Positions 10,310 to 20,959 of a DNA stretch of 64,000 bases are shown here, one piece after another. The translations under genes and the position numbers were made by a program. Below the pieces are notes generated by a model. That model was given only the letters and a program-made list of their open reading frames with translations, was not told where the DNA came from and ran no database searches. The first letter of the stretch is position 1, and each line of letters starts with the position of its first letter. Location of the stretch: the NCBI GenBank assembly GCA_947471745.1, contig CANJKZ010000114.1:982501-1046500 (forward strand), in the 5' to 3' direction. The DNA comes from Closterium sp. Naga37s-1 (Eukaryota > Streptophyta > Zygnematophyceae > Desmidiales > Closteriaceae).

Positions 10310-11300
10310 GCGCCCCCCCCCCTAGCGGCCCCTACGCGACCCCTACGCGGCCCCTACGCGGCCCCTACGCGGCCCCTACCCGGCCCCTACGTCGCCCCTG
10401 ACGCGGCCCCTACGCGGCCTCTGACGCGGCCCCACCGCGGCCCCTGACGTGGCCCCTACGCGGCCCCTGACGCGGCCCCTACGCGGCCCCTGACGCGGCC
10501 CCAACGCGGCCCCTGACGCGGCCCCAACGCGGCCCCTGACGCGGCCCCTACGCAGCCCCTGACGCGGCCCCTGCCGCGGCCCCTACGCTGCCCCTGAGGC
10601 GGCCCCTGACGCGGCCCCTGACGCGGCCCCTCCGCCGCCACTACCGCGGCCCCTACGCCGCCCCTGACGCCGCCCCTGACGCGGCCCCTGCCGCGGCCCC
10701 TGACGAGGCCCCTGACGCGGCCCCTGACGCGGCCCCTGCCGCGGCCCCTGACGAGGCCCCTGACGTGGCCCCTGACGCGGCCCCTACGCCGCCCCTGACA
10801 CGGCCCCTGACGCGGCCCCTGACGCGGCCCCTGACGCGGCCCCTGACGCGGCCCCTGCCGCGGCCCCTGCCGCGGCCCCTGACGCGGCCCCTGACGCGGC
10901 CCCTGCCGCGGCCCCTGCCGCGGCCCCTGACGCGGCCCCTGACACGGCCCCTTCGCCGCCCCTGTCGCGGCCCCTACGCCGCCCCTGACGCGGCCCTCTC
11001 CTGCACCTGACGCGGCCCCTAGCGGCCGGCCGCTGCCGTCCCTGAGGCAGCAGCCGCCGCCGTCTCTGCAGCAGCAGTCGCAGCCGAACGGCCGAGCCGC
11101 CGAGCCGCCGAGCCGCCCAGCAGCCGAGCCGCCCAGCCGCCGAACCGCCCAGCAGCCGAGCCGCCCAGCAGCCGAGCCACCGAGCCGCCCAGCAGCCGAG
11201 CCGCCGAGCCGCCCAGCAACCGAGCCGCCGAGCCGCCGAGCCGCCCAGCAGCCGAGCCGCCGAGCCGCCCTGCAGCCGAGCCACCCGAGCCGCCCTGTCC
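10310..11300 (+). repeat. GC-rich tandem-repeat leader of element II
   Basis: About 680 bp of 12-bp units (GCGGCCCCTGAC and variants) run to about 11010, followed by GCCGAGCCGCCCAGCA-type units from 11085 to 11300. It lies between priming site and gag ATG. Reading frames across it (such as the TRPL or AAPD repeats) are by-products of the repeat. It would be an unusually GC-rich 5' leader of the genomic RNA. Confidence 0.9.
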
Positions 11301-11369
11301 GGTAAGAGCAGCGCCCCTTTCACAGCACTGCCCTCACCCTACTGTTTGCGCTGCTAGTCTACTACTGTC

Positions 11370-12395
11370 ATGGCTACCCCTAGTGTCCTCGCTTTTGACG
11401 CTGAGGGTCGGGCCATTGACTTTGATGTCTGGATAGATGACCTGTAGCTTTTCTTACAGTGCGACAGGGCAGACGGCCTCTCCCTCTTTGACCTCACTTC
11501 TGGTGCCTCTCCTGCCCCCGCTGCTGATGCTGACGCCACTGTTCGCTCACAGTGGGCCACGCGCGATGCTGCTGCACGTCTTGCTGTGCGTCGCCATCTG
11601 CCTACCTCTGAGCGTGCACACTTTAGCCAGTACAAGAGTGCTCAGACCTTGTACGACGCTGTAGTTGCGCGCTACTCCTCCCCTGCCACTGCTGCACTGA
11701 GCCGCCTCATGCTACCGTACCTCTTCCCTGACCTTGCTGCCTTTCCCACAGTCGCTGACCTCATTACGCACCTCCGCACTAGTGACGCTCGCTACCGCGC
11801 TGCGCTTCCTGCTGAGTTCTGCGCCAAGAACCCCCCCCCCATGTACATCACCCTCTACTACATAGTCACCCGGCTCCCTGACTCCCTTCGCGTAGTCAGG
11901 GACCACTTCCTCTCAGTTTGCCCCACCACTCTCACCGTTGACCTCCTCGAGAAGTCCCTCCTAGCAGCAGAGAAGAGCATAGTCGCTGTAGGAGCCTCTC
12001 GTGGTGACCCTCGCACCCCCATCTTTGAGGGGTGTTCCCCCTCCCCCCTTTTGCCCTCTGTTGCCTCTGCTGCTGCGGCCGACCTCGTTGGGCTTGAGTC
12101 GGTCGGTGCGGCGTCTACCCCTAGCGGGAGACATCGCCCTGGCAAGGGCAAGGGGGGCAGGGGCACTGGAGGAGCTAGCGGGGGCGGTGGAGGCGGAGGT
12201 GGAGGCGGTGGAGGGGGTGGGGGTGGCGGTGGGGGTGGTGGCGGGGGTGGAGGTGTCGGTGGCGGCAGTGGAGGCGGAGGCGGAGGTGGCAGTGGCGGTG
12301 GGAGCGGAGGTGGCGGCGGTGGAGGAGGAGGCGGCGGAGGAGGTGGAGCTGGTCGGGGTGGCGCTGCGCAGAGGGTCGGCTCCGGTGGTGGTCAG

Positions 12396-12427
<32 letters not shown>

Positions 12428-13088
12428 CACTCGTGACATCCCCTCCCCTCAGCAGCTCCGTAAGTGGTACACTGCACGCCAGAGGGGTGGGGGTACTGGT
12501 CCGTGCACCTACGTCCTCCGCACCGGCGACCGCGCGGGTGACCAGTGCGAGGGTGCGCACTCCACCCAGCGCTGCTTTGGCCGCCTGACGGACGCTTGGC
12601 ATCACCAGTTCCCTGAGGCCACTGAGATCCCCCGCAAGGGTGAGCTGTCTAGGGCGGGTGTAGCTGTCTTTGACCTTGACTTTGATGCTATTCTTGCTGC
12701 CATGTATACTGTGACTATTAGTGATGAGGGTGACTGTTACCGGTGTTTTCCGCCCGACCCGGGCATTGAGACTGCTGCTCTAGGTACTGGTGAGGCTGCT
12801 GCTCTAGGTGCTAGCGAGGCTGCTGCTCTAGGTGCGTCTGCTCCCTCAGGTGCTGGTGAGTCTGCTCTCTCAGGTTCTGCGTCGGCTTCGGCCTCCCACA
12901 CCTTCACCCTTGACTCGGGGGCTTCTCGCTCCTTCTTTCGAGACCGCACCACACTCACGCCGCTTGGCCGGCCAGTTGCAGTCTCTCTGGCAGACCCCTC
13001 TGGGGGTCCTGTCCTTGCTCACTTCTCCACTGTCCTCCCGTGTCCGGCGGCTCCCCTCGTTCTCTACGAACTTGGTGAGTGGTGCTGA
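11370..13088 (+). pseudogene. Element II gag and start of protease
   Basis: ATG at 11370 opens a gag of the UBN2 type. Codon 26 is TAG (11445-11447) where relatives would have a glutamine. The frame then runs open to 13088. It contains the Gag domain (11450-12000), a glycine-rich stretch of about 65 residues (12176-12370), a glutamine run (12397-12425), the PSPQQLRKWYTA module, and a variant zinc finger C-x13-C-x3-H-x4-C (from about 12504). The protease motif LDSGASRSFFRD lies near 12910. The frame is lost just after, where 29 bp present in element III (between the GTGTCCGGCG and CCCCTCGTTC anchors, about 13040-13055) are missing. Confidence 0.9.
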
Positions 13089-16000
13089 CCTACAGGATGC
13101 GGGGGTTCACCAGTTCACTCCTGCGAGTCAGCGGGTGACCCACTGCACGGACGCTCGGACAGGCCGACACCTGGCCACGTTTACACGTCGGCTGGGGTCG
13201 AGCCTGTACACACTGACCACTGCGTCTCCTCCGGTCACTGCGTCTGGTCAGGTAGCTGCGTCAGGTCAGGTGTTTGCTGCAGCGTCCAGGTCTGGTCCTG
13301 AGTCTGCCCCCTGTTCGTGTCGCCTCCTGTCTCACGAGACTCTCCTCTGGCACCACCGCCTTGGTCACCCCTCCCTGCTTCGTCTCCGAGGCATGGCCTC
13401 CCGTGTCCTTGTCTCTGGTCTTCCCCGGTCCCTCCCTCCCCTTCCTCCGGGGCCTGGCCCTACCTGCGTCCCCTGTGTCGAGGGGCGGCAGCGGGCTGCC
13501 CCTCACTCCTCCCAGTTTCCTCCGACAGAGGCCCCGCTGCAGACGCTTCACATGGACGTGTGGGGCCCGGCCCGCGTCCGTGGACAGGGTCACGAGCGCT
13601 ACTTCCTGCTGGTGGTTGACGACTACTCGCGTTACACCACAGTCTTCCCCTTGCGCAGCAAGGGTGATGTCACTGAGGTGTTGATCGACTGGATCCGCGC
13701 AGCTCGTCTCCAGCTCAGGCAGAGCTTCGGCTCGGACTTTCCTGTTCTGCGTCTGCACTCTGACAGAGGTGGAGAGTTCTCCTCTGGCCTTCTGCGAGCC
13801 TACTGTCGTGCACGAGGCATCCGCCAGACCTTCACGCTTCCGGACTCTCCACAGCAAAATGGGATTGCTGAGCGCCGCATTGGCATGGTCATGGACGTCG
13901 CCCGTACGTCCATGATGCATGCGGCTGCCCCCCATTTTCTGTGGCCGTTTGCTGTTCGGTACGCGGCGCATCAGATCAACCTTCACCCCAGGGTCTCCAT
14001 GCCGGAGACCTCCCCAACCTTGCTGTGGACGGGGAAGGTTGGCGATGCGTCTGCGTTCCGTGTCTGGGGATCTCGGGCGTTTGTCCGCGACTTGTCTGCG
14101 GACAAGCTGTCCCCTCGTGCTGCTCCTTGCGTCTTCCTTGGCTTCCCCCCTGACGCGCCAGGGTGGCAGTTCTACCACCCCACCTATCGCCGTGTTCTGT
14201 CCTCCCAGGACGTCACGTTTGACGAGTCGGTCCCCTACTACCGCCTCTTCCCCTACCGCACTCCGTCCCTCCCCCCGCCACCGCTCTTCCTTGTACCAGG
14301 TCCCCCCCCGGTAGACCCCCTCCCCCCTCAGGGTCCTGCCCCTTCAGGTGTGTCCCAGGTAGACGCAGTCGAGCCTGTCGAGGTTACTGGTGACTCTGGT
14401 GCTGCTGAGGGTGCTGAGCCTGGGGGTGCTGACTCTGGGGGTGCTGAGCGTGTGGGTGCTACGCCTGGGGGTGCTGAGCCGGAGGGTGCTACTACTGGGG
14501 GTCCTGAGCCTGGGGGTGCTGAGCCTGGGGGTGCTACTACTGGGGGTGCTGAGCCTGGGGGTGCTGAGCCTGGGGGTGCGGAGCCTGAGGGAGCTGGGCC
14601 TGCTCGTGTGGCGTCTGGCGGTGCTGAGCCTGGAGGTTCTCCGGGTGCTTCGTCTCGGCGGGAGCCACTCTCTCCACAGGAGCTGCGCGAGTGGTTTGCC
14701 CAGCGCTGGAGGCGTGCTGCTGGAGCTGGAGGTTCTTCGGCTGCTGAGGGTGCTGGTGCCGTGGGTCCCGGAGGTGCTCGTCCTGGGAGTACTGGAGCTG
14801 CTGGGCCTGCGGGTACGACTGGAGCTGGAGCTGCTGAGGGTGTTGACGCTGAGGCTACTGCTCTCGGTCCTGGAGGCGGTCCTGCTGGGGGTACTACTGG
14901 TGCGGCTGGAGGTCCTGGAGCTGGAGGTGCTGCTGGCGCTGGTGCTGCCGCTGGGGGTACTGGTGCTGTCCCTGCTGTGTCTGGAGTCGCCGCGCGGCCT
15001 CGGCCGTACTTCGTTCCGCTCCTTCAGCAGGTTCTTGGTCTCCCGCCTTCTACTGGTCCTCCTCCTCCCTTAGAGTGTCCACAGCCTGTCCCGTCACAGT
15101 TCCAGTTACAGCCGGCCTCCCCACTGCCCGCTCCCTCTCCCTACACTGGTCCTACTGGAGGTCTTGCTGAGCGTCGTGAGCCTGCGTCTCGCCCTGCGTC
15201 GCCTGTCCGTGCTGCTCGCACTAGTGGTCGTGGTTCGCGTCAGCGTCCTCCTCCTGTCCCTGGCACGCACCGGATGTCTCTGCGTCCGTCCACTGCTCCT
15301 CTGCGTGCCCCTTTGCCTTCTCCTCCTGAGTCCTCTCTTCCTGCTCTTCCTGACCCGGAGTCGGACTCTCTTCGTGCTGCCAGTCCTACTGTCACACGTC
15401 TCCTTGCTACTGTTGTCACTGACCCTTCCTTTGAGTCCACTGCTGCGTCTGCCCTAGTTACTGAGCTCGTCGACTTTGCTGCTCGCTGTCGTCTAGACTA
15501 CGCTGCTAGTCTTGTTGCTGAGTCTGTCTGTCCTCCGTCCGTCGGGGGTGAGTGTGCCCTTGGCACGGACGTCCTTGAGGACAGGCAGGAGGAGTTCCAG
15601 TGTTTGGCTGCTGCTTCACCTCATCTCGTGTCCGTACTACTTACCCCTGAGGGAGACCCGGATGCACTTGACATCCCGACTCCGCGCTCTTACGCGGAGG
15701 CGATAGAGGGTCCCTACTCCTCTCAGTGGCAGGCAGCTATGGACGCAGAGATGGCTTCCTGGAAGTCCACAGGCACCTACGTCGACGAGGTTCCCCCGCC
15801 TGGGGCGAACATCGTCAGTGGCATGTGGATTTTCAGGGTGAAGCGGCCGCCGGGTTCTCCGCCTGTCTTCAAGGCGCGTTACGTGGCTCGTGGCTTTAGT
15901 CAGCGGCAGGGAGTTGACTACTTTCAGACCTTCTCTCCCACCCCGAAGATGACCACTCTTCGGGTACTGCTGCACGTAGCTGCTCACCGCGACTACGAGC

Positions 16001-17253
16001 TACACTCTCTTGACTTCAGCACTGCTTTCTTGCAGGGTAGCCTGCACGAGGAGATCTGGCTGCGTCGCCCACCTGGCTTCACTGGGTCTTTTCCTCCTGG
16101 CACCCAGTGGAGCCTCCGGCGGCCAGTCAACGGTCTCCGCCAGGCACCGCGTGAGTGGCACGACACACTGAGGACTACACTTGCGGCTCTTGGGTTTGCT
16201 CCCTCTACTGCCGACCCGTCGCTGTTTCTGCGCACCGACACTTCTTTGCCGCCGTTCTACATCCTCGTGTACGTCGACGACTTGGTCTTTGCCACAGCTG
16301 ACACTGCTGGACTCGCCCACGTGAAGTCCGAGCTGCAGAAGAGACACACGTGCACAGACCTGGGTGAACTGCGCAGCTACCTTGGCTTGCAGATCACCCG
16401 GGACAGAGCACGCCGCACCATTACCCTGACTCAGTCACACATGGTGCAGCAGGTCCTTCAGCGCTTCGGCTTCAAGTACTCCTCGCCTCAGGCCACTCCT
16501 CTGCCTACTCGCCACTCGCTCTCAGCTCTGCCTTCGGATGAGTCCGTAGAGTCGAGTGGCCCGTACCCAGAGCTTGTTGGCTGCCTCATGTACCTGATGA
16601 CCTGCACACGACCTGACCTTGCATACCCTCTTAGCATTCTCGCACGCTATGTTGCTCCTGGGAGACACAGACCGGAGCACATGGCTGCAGCGAAGAGGGT
16701 GTTGCGCTACTTGTGCAGTACGTCGGGCATGGGGCTTGTGCTTGGAGGGCAGAGTCCAGTGGTCCTCACTGGGCAAGCAGACGCTTCTTGGGCTGACGAC
16801 CAGGCTACGCAGCGGTCGTCACAGGGTTACACCTTCAGCCTTGGTTCCGGTTCTGTTTCGTGGCGGGCTACCCGCTCGTCTTCTGTTCTCGGCTCCAGTT
16901 GTGAGGCTGAGATCTACGCTGGGGCCATGGCTGCACAGGAGCTTCGCTGGCTCACCTACCTGCTGACTGACCTCGGAGAGCCGCCTCGTTCTCCTCCAGT
17001 GCTGTACGTAGACAACAAGGCCATGCTGGCCTTGTGTCGAGAGCAGAGACTGGAGCACAGAACGAAGCACGTTGCTCTCCGCTACTTCCTTGCTCGTGAG
17101 CTACAGCAGCGTGGTCAGCTGCGACTTGCGTACGTGGCCTCTCAGGCCAACACTGCTGATATCTTCACCAAGGCACTTGCGCCTTGTGATCATCAGCGTT
17201 TCTGTACTCAGCTGGGCCTTGTGCCTACCTTGCCTCACTTGCTCACCCCTTGA
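13046..17253 (+). pseudogene. Element II integrase, RT and RNase H (open frame, lacks own start)
   Basis: After the 29-bp deletion the polyprotein continues open for about 1,400 codons to TGA 17251-17253. In order: GAG-pre-integrase (LWHHRLGHPSLLRL, about 13345); zinc-site CC (CVPCVEG); integrase core with D in VVDDYSRY, D in LHSDRGGEF and E in IAERRIG (13610-13880); an Ala/Gly/Glu/Pro linker (14380-15000) carrying the SPQELREWFAQRW module; RT (15690-16500) with YVDD at 16270-16281; and RNase H (16750-17253) with DASWADD, SSCEAEIYAG and the VDNKA segment. All catalytic residues I can check are present, so only the upstream frame is broken. Confidence 0.93.
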
Positions 17254-17299
17254 CCTTGTTTGTACTGTTGCATATATATATACACGTGCTCTTGCTTGT

Positions 17300-17460
17300 C
17301 TAGCCTTATATATATATGTAATCCTGCATGTGAACTGGCCTTGTGGCCTTGAACTTGTGCTCAGAATGTGTGGTGACTTTGTGATCCACCCTGAGCTTGC
17401 TTTGCTTTGCTTGACTGGTCTTGTGACCCCTTGTTCTCCCCCACTTTGCCTATGGGGGTG
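17300..17460 (+). promoter_or_regulatory. Conserved 3' non-coding hairpin cluster of element II
   Basis: Between the RNase H stop and the 3' LTR lie GGCC-TTGT-GGCC, then GCTCAG...GTGG...CCAC.CTGAGC, then GGTC-TTGT-GACC, then CCCCCA...TGGGGG around the polypurine tract. The same order occurs in elements VIII, III and (with changes) IV; X and VI keep part of it. A cis-acting RNA role (packaging, plus-strand priming or 3'-end formation) is inferred. Confidence 0.6.
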
Positions 17461-17590
17461 TGTCAGATTTATATGACAGAGCTACTGTAGGCTATAGTGG
17501 GGTAGCACATATGGGGTACAGTTTTTCTAGGGTTTGTATTTGTACCCAACTTTCCCTTAGTCATTTTCATTCCTGTTTTCTTAATTCACA
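17461..17590 (+). repeat. 3' LTR of element II
   Basis: 130 bp, identical to 10067-10196 and followed by the second TGTCG (17591-17595). Confidence 0.97.
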
Positions 17591-18422
17591 TGTCGGACGC
17601 CACACCTCCGTCCGCATCCTCCTCTGTGTCGCAGCCGTGAAGCAGCGTCCCCTACGCAAGATCAACGTGTCGAATGCGTTCCTCTACGCGATCGTCGACG
17701 CAATCATTTACGTCGAGCAGCCGCACGCCTTCGAAGAAAACGGCGACGCCATCTGCCTCCTCCAGAAGTCCCTCTACGGAATCAAGCAGGCACCACGCCT
17801 GTGGCAGCAGTACCTCCACACGGTGCTCATCGAACTTGGCTTCCAACAGCTTCCCCACGATCAGGGGATGTACCGCCTTGAGTCCCGCGGTAGCTTCATC
17901 CTGCTCGTCGCCTACGTCGACGACCTGCTCTACACCGGGGACAACACGGAGCTGCTCGATCGCTTCGAACATGACATCAAGGAGAAGCTCGAGGTGACTA
18001 TCGATCACGACGTCACCCAATTCCTCGGCCTCAACGTCACTCCGACCGCCGACACGATCCACCTCTCCGCCGCGAAATATGCCGAGACCCTCGCAAAGAA
18101 ATTCGGCATCGCTCCCGTCGGCATCACCACCCCATTTCGCATCCCTCCTCCTAATCATGAGCCCGACACCACCCCGCTATCTACGGCTGACCACCGCCTC
18201 TACCAGCAGCAGCTCAGGTGTCTGCTATTCGCCGCCGTCACATGCCGCCCGGACCTCTCGTACGCCGCTAGCCAGCTCGCCCAGTACCTGCGCCGACCTG
18301 AAGGGGAGAACATGGCGGACCTACGACGCGCCCTACATTACTTTATCTCCACGCCTGACGTCGGCCTCACCTACAAAGCGAACTTAACAGCTACTCTACA
18401 GCTCACCGGACGTGGATGCTGA
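17591..18422 (+). pseudogene. Element I reverse transcriptase, C-terminal part
   Basis: RT resumes directly after element II: VRILLCVAAV, then NAFLYAIVDAIIYVEQPHAF, LYGIKQAPRLW, and the catalytic YVDD at 17913-17924. It goes on to the LLFAAVTCRPDLSYAAS connection region. Removing II plus one TGTCG copy joins FAPV to this segment in frame, which proves that II inserted into a once continuous RT. The frame is lost at 18420 just before RNase H. Confidence 0.9.
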
Positions 18423-18634
18423 TCACGCTGGGGACGCAGATAATAGAAGGTCCCGCACAGGCTTTATTTTCAAGCTTGAGCCTGCAGGAACCATCTCCTG
18501 GAACTCACAGAAGCAAGAGCTCATCGCCCTTTCGTCAGCAGAAGCAGAATTCATCGCAGCAAGTGCAGCAGTTCGCGAAGGACTCTATCTCACGGAGCTC
18601 CTACAGGAAACAAAGACGGCGATGAACAAGTCAT

Positions 18635-20102
18635 GAACGAATCTGCAGTTCTTGATCTGGACAAGGTGGGGCCGTTGATGTTGAGAGGTGGAAGGGTGAT
18701 CGGAGCATGCGGTCTGCCTGAAGTACGGCTGCGTTGCTCAGAGCTGTGCGCGGAGGATCGGATTCCCCCCTTCAAGCAGCTGAGGTTGTTGTTTGGCGCG
18801 CAACAGGGGGTGATGCGGCAGCAAGAAAAATGGTCGGAAGAGTGGGGGAAGGTGATTGACTGGAAAAGGGTCATCAGGGTGCGGGACTCTGCGGTGCTTC
18901 CGAATCGGGCCCGGGACGTCTTGCTTTGCCTGCATTGTCACAACCTTCAGGTCGGGGTGAGGCTGAACTTCCTTGAGGGGGTTGCATGCCCGCACTGTGG
19001 TGGGGAAGAGTCCGCGGTGTTAGAAGGAAATGCTGCCATGAGCAACAAAATGCCTGCGCTGGGATTCGAACTCGTGACCTTCTAATCTGTCCTGAAAGTG
19101 TCTCAGGACAGATTCAGGACAGTTTCTGCTAAGGCGCTGGTTATGGTGCACGCGAGTTTCGAACTGGAGACCTTTCGATTCAAGTGTCCCGAAAGTGTCT
19201 TGTCAGGACAGATTGGGGACAGTTTGGGGACAGATTGGGGACAGTTTGGCGAAATCGATCTCGGGTCGCGTTCGGTTTGAAACTCGGCAGCCAAGTGTCG
19301 AAGTCAACGGAATTCGCACGGGAGTTACAGTCGGTGGTCGACGGAATTCTAGTCGCGGAAATTCTCGTCTACGGAATTCCAGTCAATGGAATTCGCTCGG
19401 CGAAATTCAAGGCTCCGAATTTCGCGTTGACGAAATTCAACATGCGACCGGGGTCGACACTTTCTTGTGTGCTTTTATTTTGTATTGCGTCCTAGTATAA
19501 AACCAGAGAGCACAAACCAGAAATCAACCAAGTCATTATCACTGCTATGTTTGTGTGTAACTCTGGCTATAGTGGACCGTTTCCTGCAATCTTTGGTGCG
19601 TTGGAATCGTGCTTTCAAGCTCTATCAAGCTGCTATAGTAGTGGAATTCTACACGCGGAACACTGCTTGTTTGGCTGTCCCCGCATTCAGCCTGTGGTAC
19701 CCGGGCAGGAAGATTACTTCGCTAGGAGATTTGCTGTACCAGAAGGAGGGCTCGGGTTCGGGGTTTCCTGAGACAACGATCACCGCTATCGCCTTGCACA
19801 AGATATGGGTGGAGAGGTGTGATGCGGTTTTTGAAAGGGGGCAATTTCGGTCCAGGAGGGTGCTGCGCAGGATTGCGGCGGCTTTCTACACTCATACGAG
19901 GGTTTACCTGCGGGCAAAGAAGGGATGCAAAAGGGCGGGAATCATGCTGGGGCCGGGGCAACGTTCCATCCTGGAGCGGTTGGATCCGGACGAATTTCGT
20001 CTCATGAGCAGGGTATGTGACAGCTCGGCTAAATCGCTCGCGTGGACCAATGGTTTCACCTCCATCTGGGCCAATCCGCGCACGATTTTCCGTCCCCCAT
20101 AA
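18635..20102 (+). pseudogene. LINE ORF2 C-terminus with zf-RVT domain
   Basis: The pre-insertion frame reads WGKVIDWKRVIRVRDS, then LPNRARDVLLCLHCHNLQVG, then CPHCGGEESAEHCLFGCP, i.e. the zinc-binding region found after the RT of plant LINEs (C-x2-C...H-x4-C). The codons around EESAEH are interrupted by the solo LTR. A frameshift follows. The terminal part (IALHKIWVERCDAVFERG...TIFRPP) ends in TAA at 20100-20102, with about 100 bp of 3' UTR before the poly(A). Confidence 0.85.
19018..19653. repeat. Solo LTR nested in the LINE
   Basis: A 636-bp TG...CA segment (TGTTAGAAGG...GGAATTCTACA) flanked by CGCGG (19013-19017 and 19654-19658). It contains a TATA box (TATAAAA at 19496-19502), repeated GGGGACAG.TT units (19210-19250) and several GGAATTC words (19308-19400). 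No second LTR or coding part is present, so LTR-LTR recombination probably removed the body. The family is unlike the copia LTRs in this window. Orientation is most likely plus, from the TATA box. Confidence 0.8.
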
Positions 20103-20492
20103 GTTGTCAGGATGGGTATGATGGCAGGCTGCTGTCTAGGCCCATCAGCTACAGTTACGACTGTTAATGCTTGTATGCGCTATTATAGTGTAACTTGCAT
20201 TGCCAAAAAAAAAAAAAAAAGTCATTCAAGTTACACTGCGACAACCAGAGCGCGATCAAGATCGCGAACAAACCCGGCTTCGTCAACCGCACGAAACACA
20301 TCACCCTACGTTACTTCTTCGTCAAGGACGAAATTGACCAAGGGAAGGTTCAGCTCACCTATTGCCCAACTGGCGAAATGGCAGCAGATTTCCTGACGAA
20401 GAAGCAGCCACGTCAGAAGTTCCAGTACTGCGCTGACCTGTGCGGAGTCGTCCGAAAGAGCCACGTGGCGCACCTCTAGGAATGAAGGGGAG

Positions 20493-20959
20493 TGTTGGAG
20501 TATGAAGGGAATTAATTTAGCATTCCCGTAGGTGCACCTGTATCGCACCCGTCACTATCGAAGCAGCACCTGCAGCAGTATCGGATCAGCCTGTAACATG
20601 GGCAGGAAGGTCAACAATCGCAAAAGTCAACTGTCGCGACTGTTGACCATCTGGACCGATTGACTCACCATCGAGGAATGGCAGCAGGCGTAACCGTCTG
20701 TACGGTTACACGCAGCGACTCGGTAACAAGAAGAAGAGCAACAGTCAGAGTCACTGTAGAACTGCCTGTAAAACAGTTAGAATAAGGGAATGTACCCCTC
20801 AGAGTACATGGCTAGATAGGACTATTTATTTTGTGTGTAAACTATCATTTAATCAACTTTGTCATTTACATCTACTATGCACAAGGTTCTTACAACAAGT
20901 CTTCCGCTACCAACTCTCTGAAGCAATTCCTATCCTATCTAAGGATCCTTACTCTAACA
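20493..20959 (+). repeat. 3' LTR of element I
   Basis: 467 bp, preceded by the polypurine tract GAAGGGGAG and followed by CCCTC. It differs from the 5' LTR at about 15 sites by eye (about 3 %). One change lies in the 13-bp inverted repeat (ACAGTCGC to ACAATCGC). Confidence 0.95.

Larger units (their letters stand above)
10067..17590 (+). mobile_element. Element II: short-LTR Ty1/copia retrotransposon nested in element I
   Basis: Two identical 130-bp LTRs (10067-10196, 17461-17590) are flanked by TGTCG on each side. A priming site TGGTATAGAGCG follows the 5' LTR and a GGGGG polypurine tract precedes the 3' LTR. The internal part has a hairpin at 10209-10225, a long GC-rich tandem-repeat leader, gag, and a polyprotein in the order protease, integrase, RT, RNase H. 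It interrupts element I's RT between FAPV and the next codons. LTR identity indicates recent insertion, although gag has a stop at codon 26 and a 29-bp deletion breaks the frame near the protease. Confidence 0.97.
18635..20218 (+). mobile_element. 5'-truncated LINE (non-LTR retrotransposon) in element I
   Basis: The insert is flanked by AAGTCAT (18628-18634 and 20219-20225) and ends in a run of 16 A, the hallmark of target-primed reverse transcription. Only the C-terminal end of the LINE polyprotein is present, so it is strongly 5'-truncated. A solo LTR (19018-19653) is nested inside it. Confidence 0.9.
18412..20479 (+). pseudogene. Element I RNase H, split by a LINE insertion
   Basis: The first half (18412-18634) has DADHAGDADNRRSRTGFIF and ALSSAEAEFIAAS. 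The second half (20221-20479) has CDNQSAIKIA, RTKHITLRYFFVKDE and ADFLTKK, and ends in TAG at 20477-20479, just before the polypurine tract. Between them sits a LINE with a poly(A) tail. Joining the two at the duplicated AAGTCAT gives a continuous copia RNase H, with MNKS followed directly by FKLHCDN. Confidence 0.9.
5270..20959 (+). mobile_element. Element I: Ty1/copia retrotransposon, degenerate, with nested insertions
   Basis: Two 467-bp LTRs (5270-5736 and 20493-20959) are flanked by the duplication CCCTC. The priming site TGGTATGAGAGC follows at 5737-5748 and differs by one base from the usual initiator-tRNA-Met complement. The polypurine tract GAAGGGGAG lies at 20484-20492. Gag, protease, integrase, RT and RNase H occur in copia order but carry many stops and frameshifts. 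The LTRs differ at roughly 15 positions by eye, so the element is old compared with element II, which is nested in its RT. A LINE is nested in its RNase H. Without nested DNA it would be about 6.6 kb. Confidence 0.95.

Noticed and set aside
10784-11323. Ala/Arg-rich frames across the leader of element II and similar frames in the leaders of III, IV, VI and VII
   Set aside because: They are by-products of GC-rich repeats with periods that avoid stops on one or both strands. They lie upstream of gag and have no shared protein sequence between elements.
19052-19082. tRNA-like T-arm (GGGATTCGAAC)
   Set aside because: No acceptor stem, anticodon arm or D-arm can be built around it; it lies inside a solo LTR.
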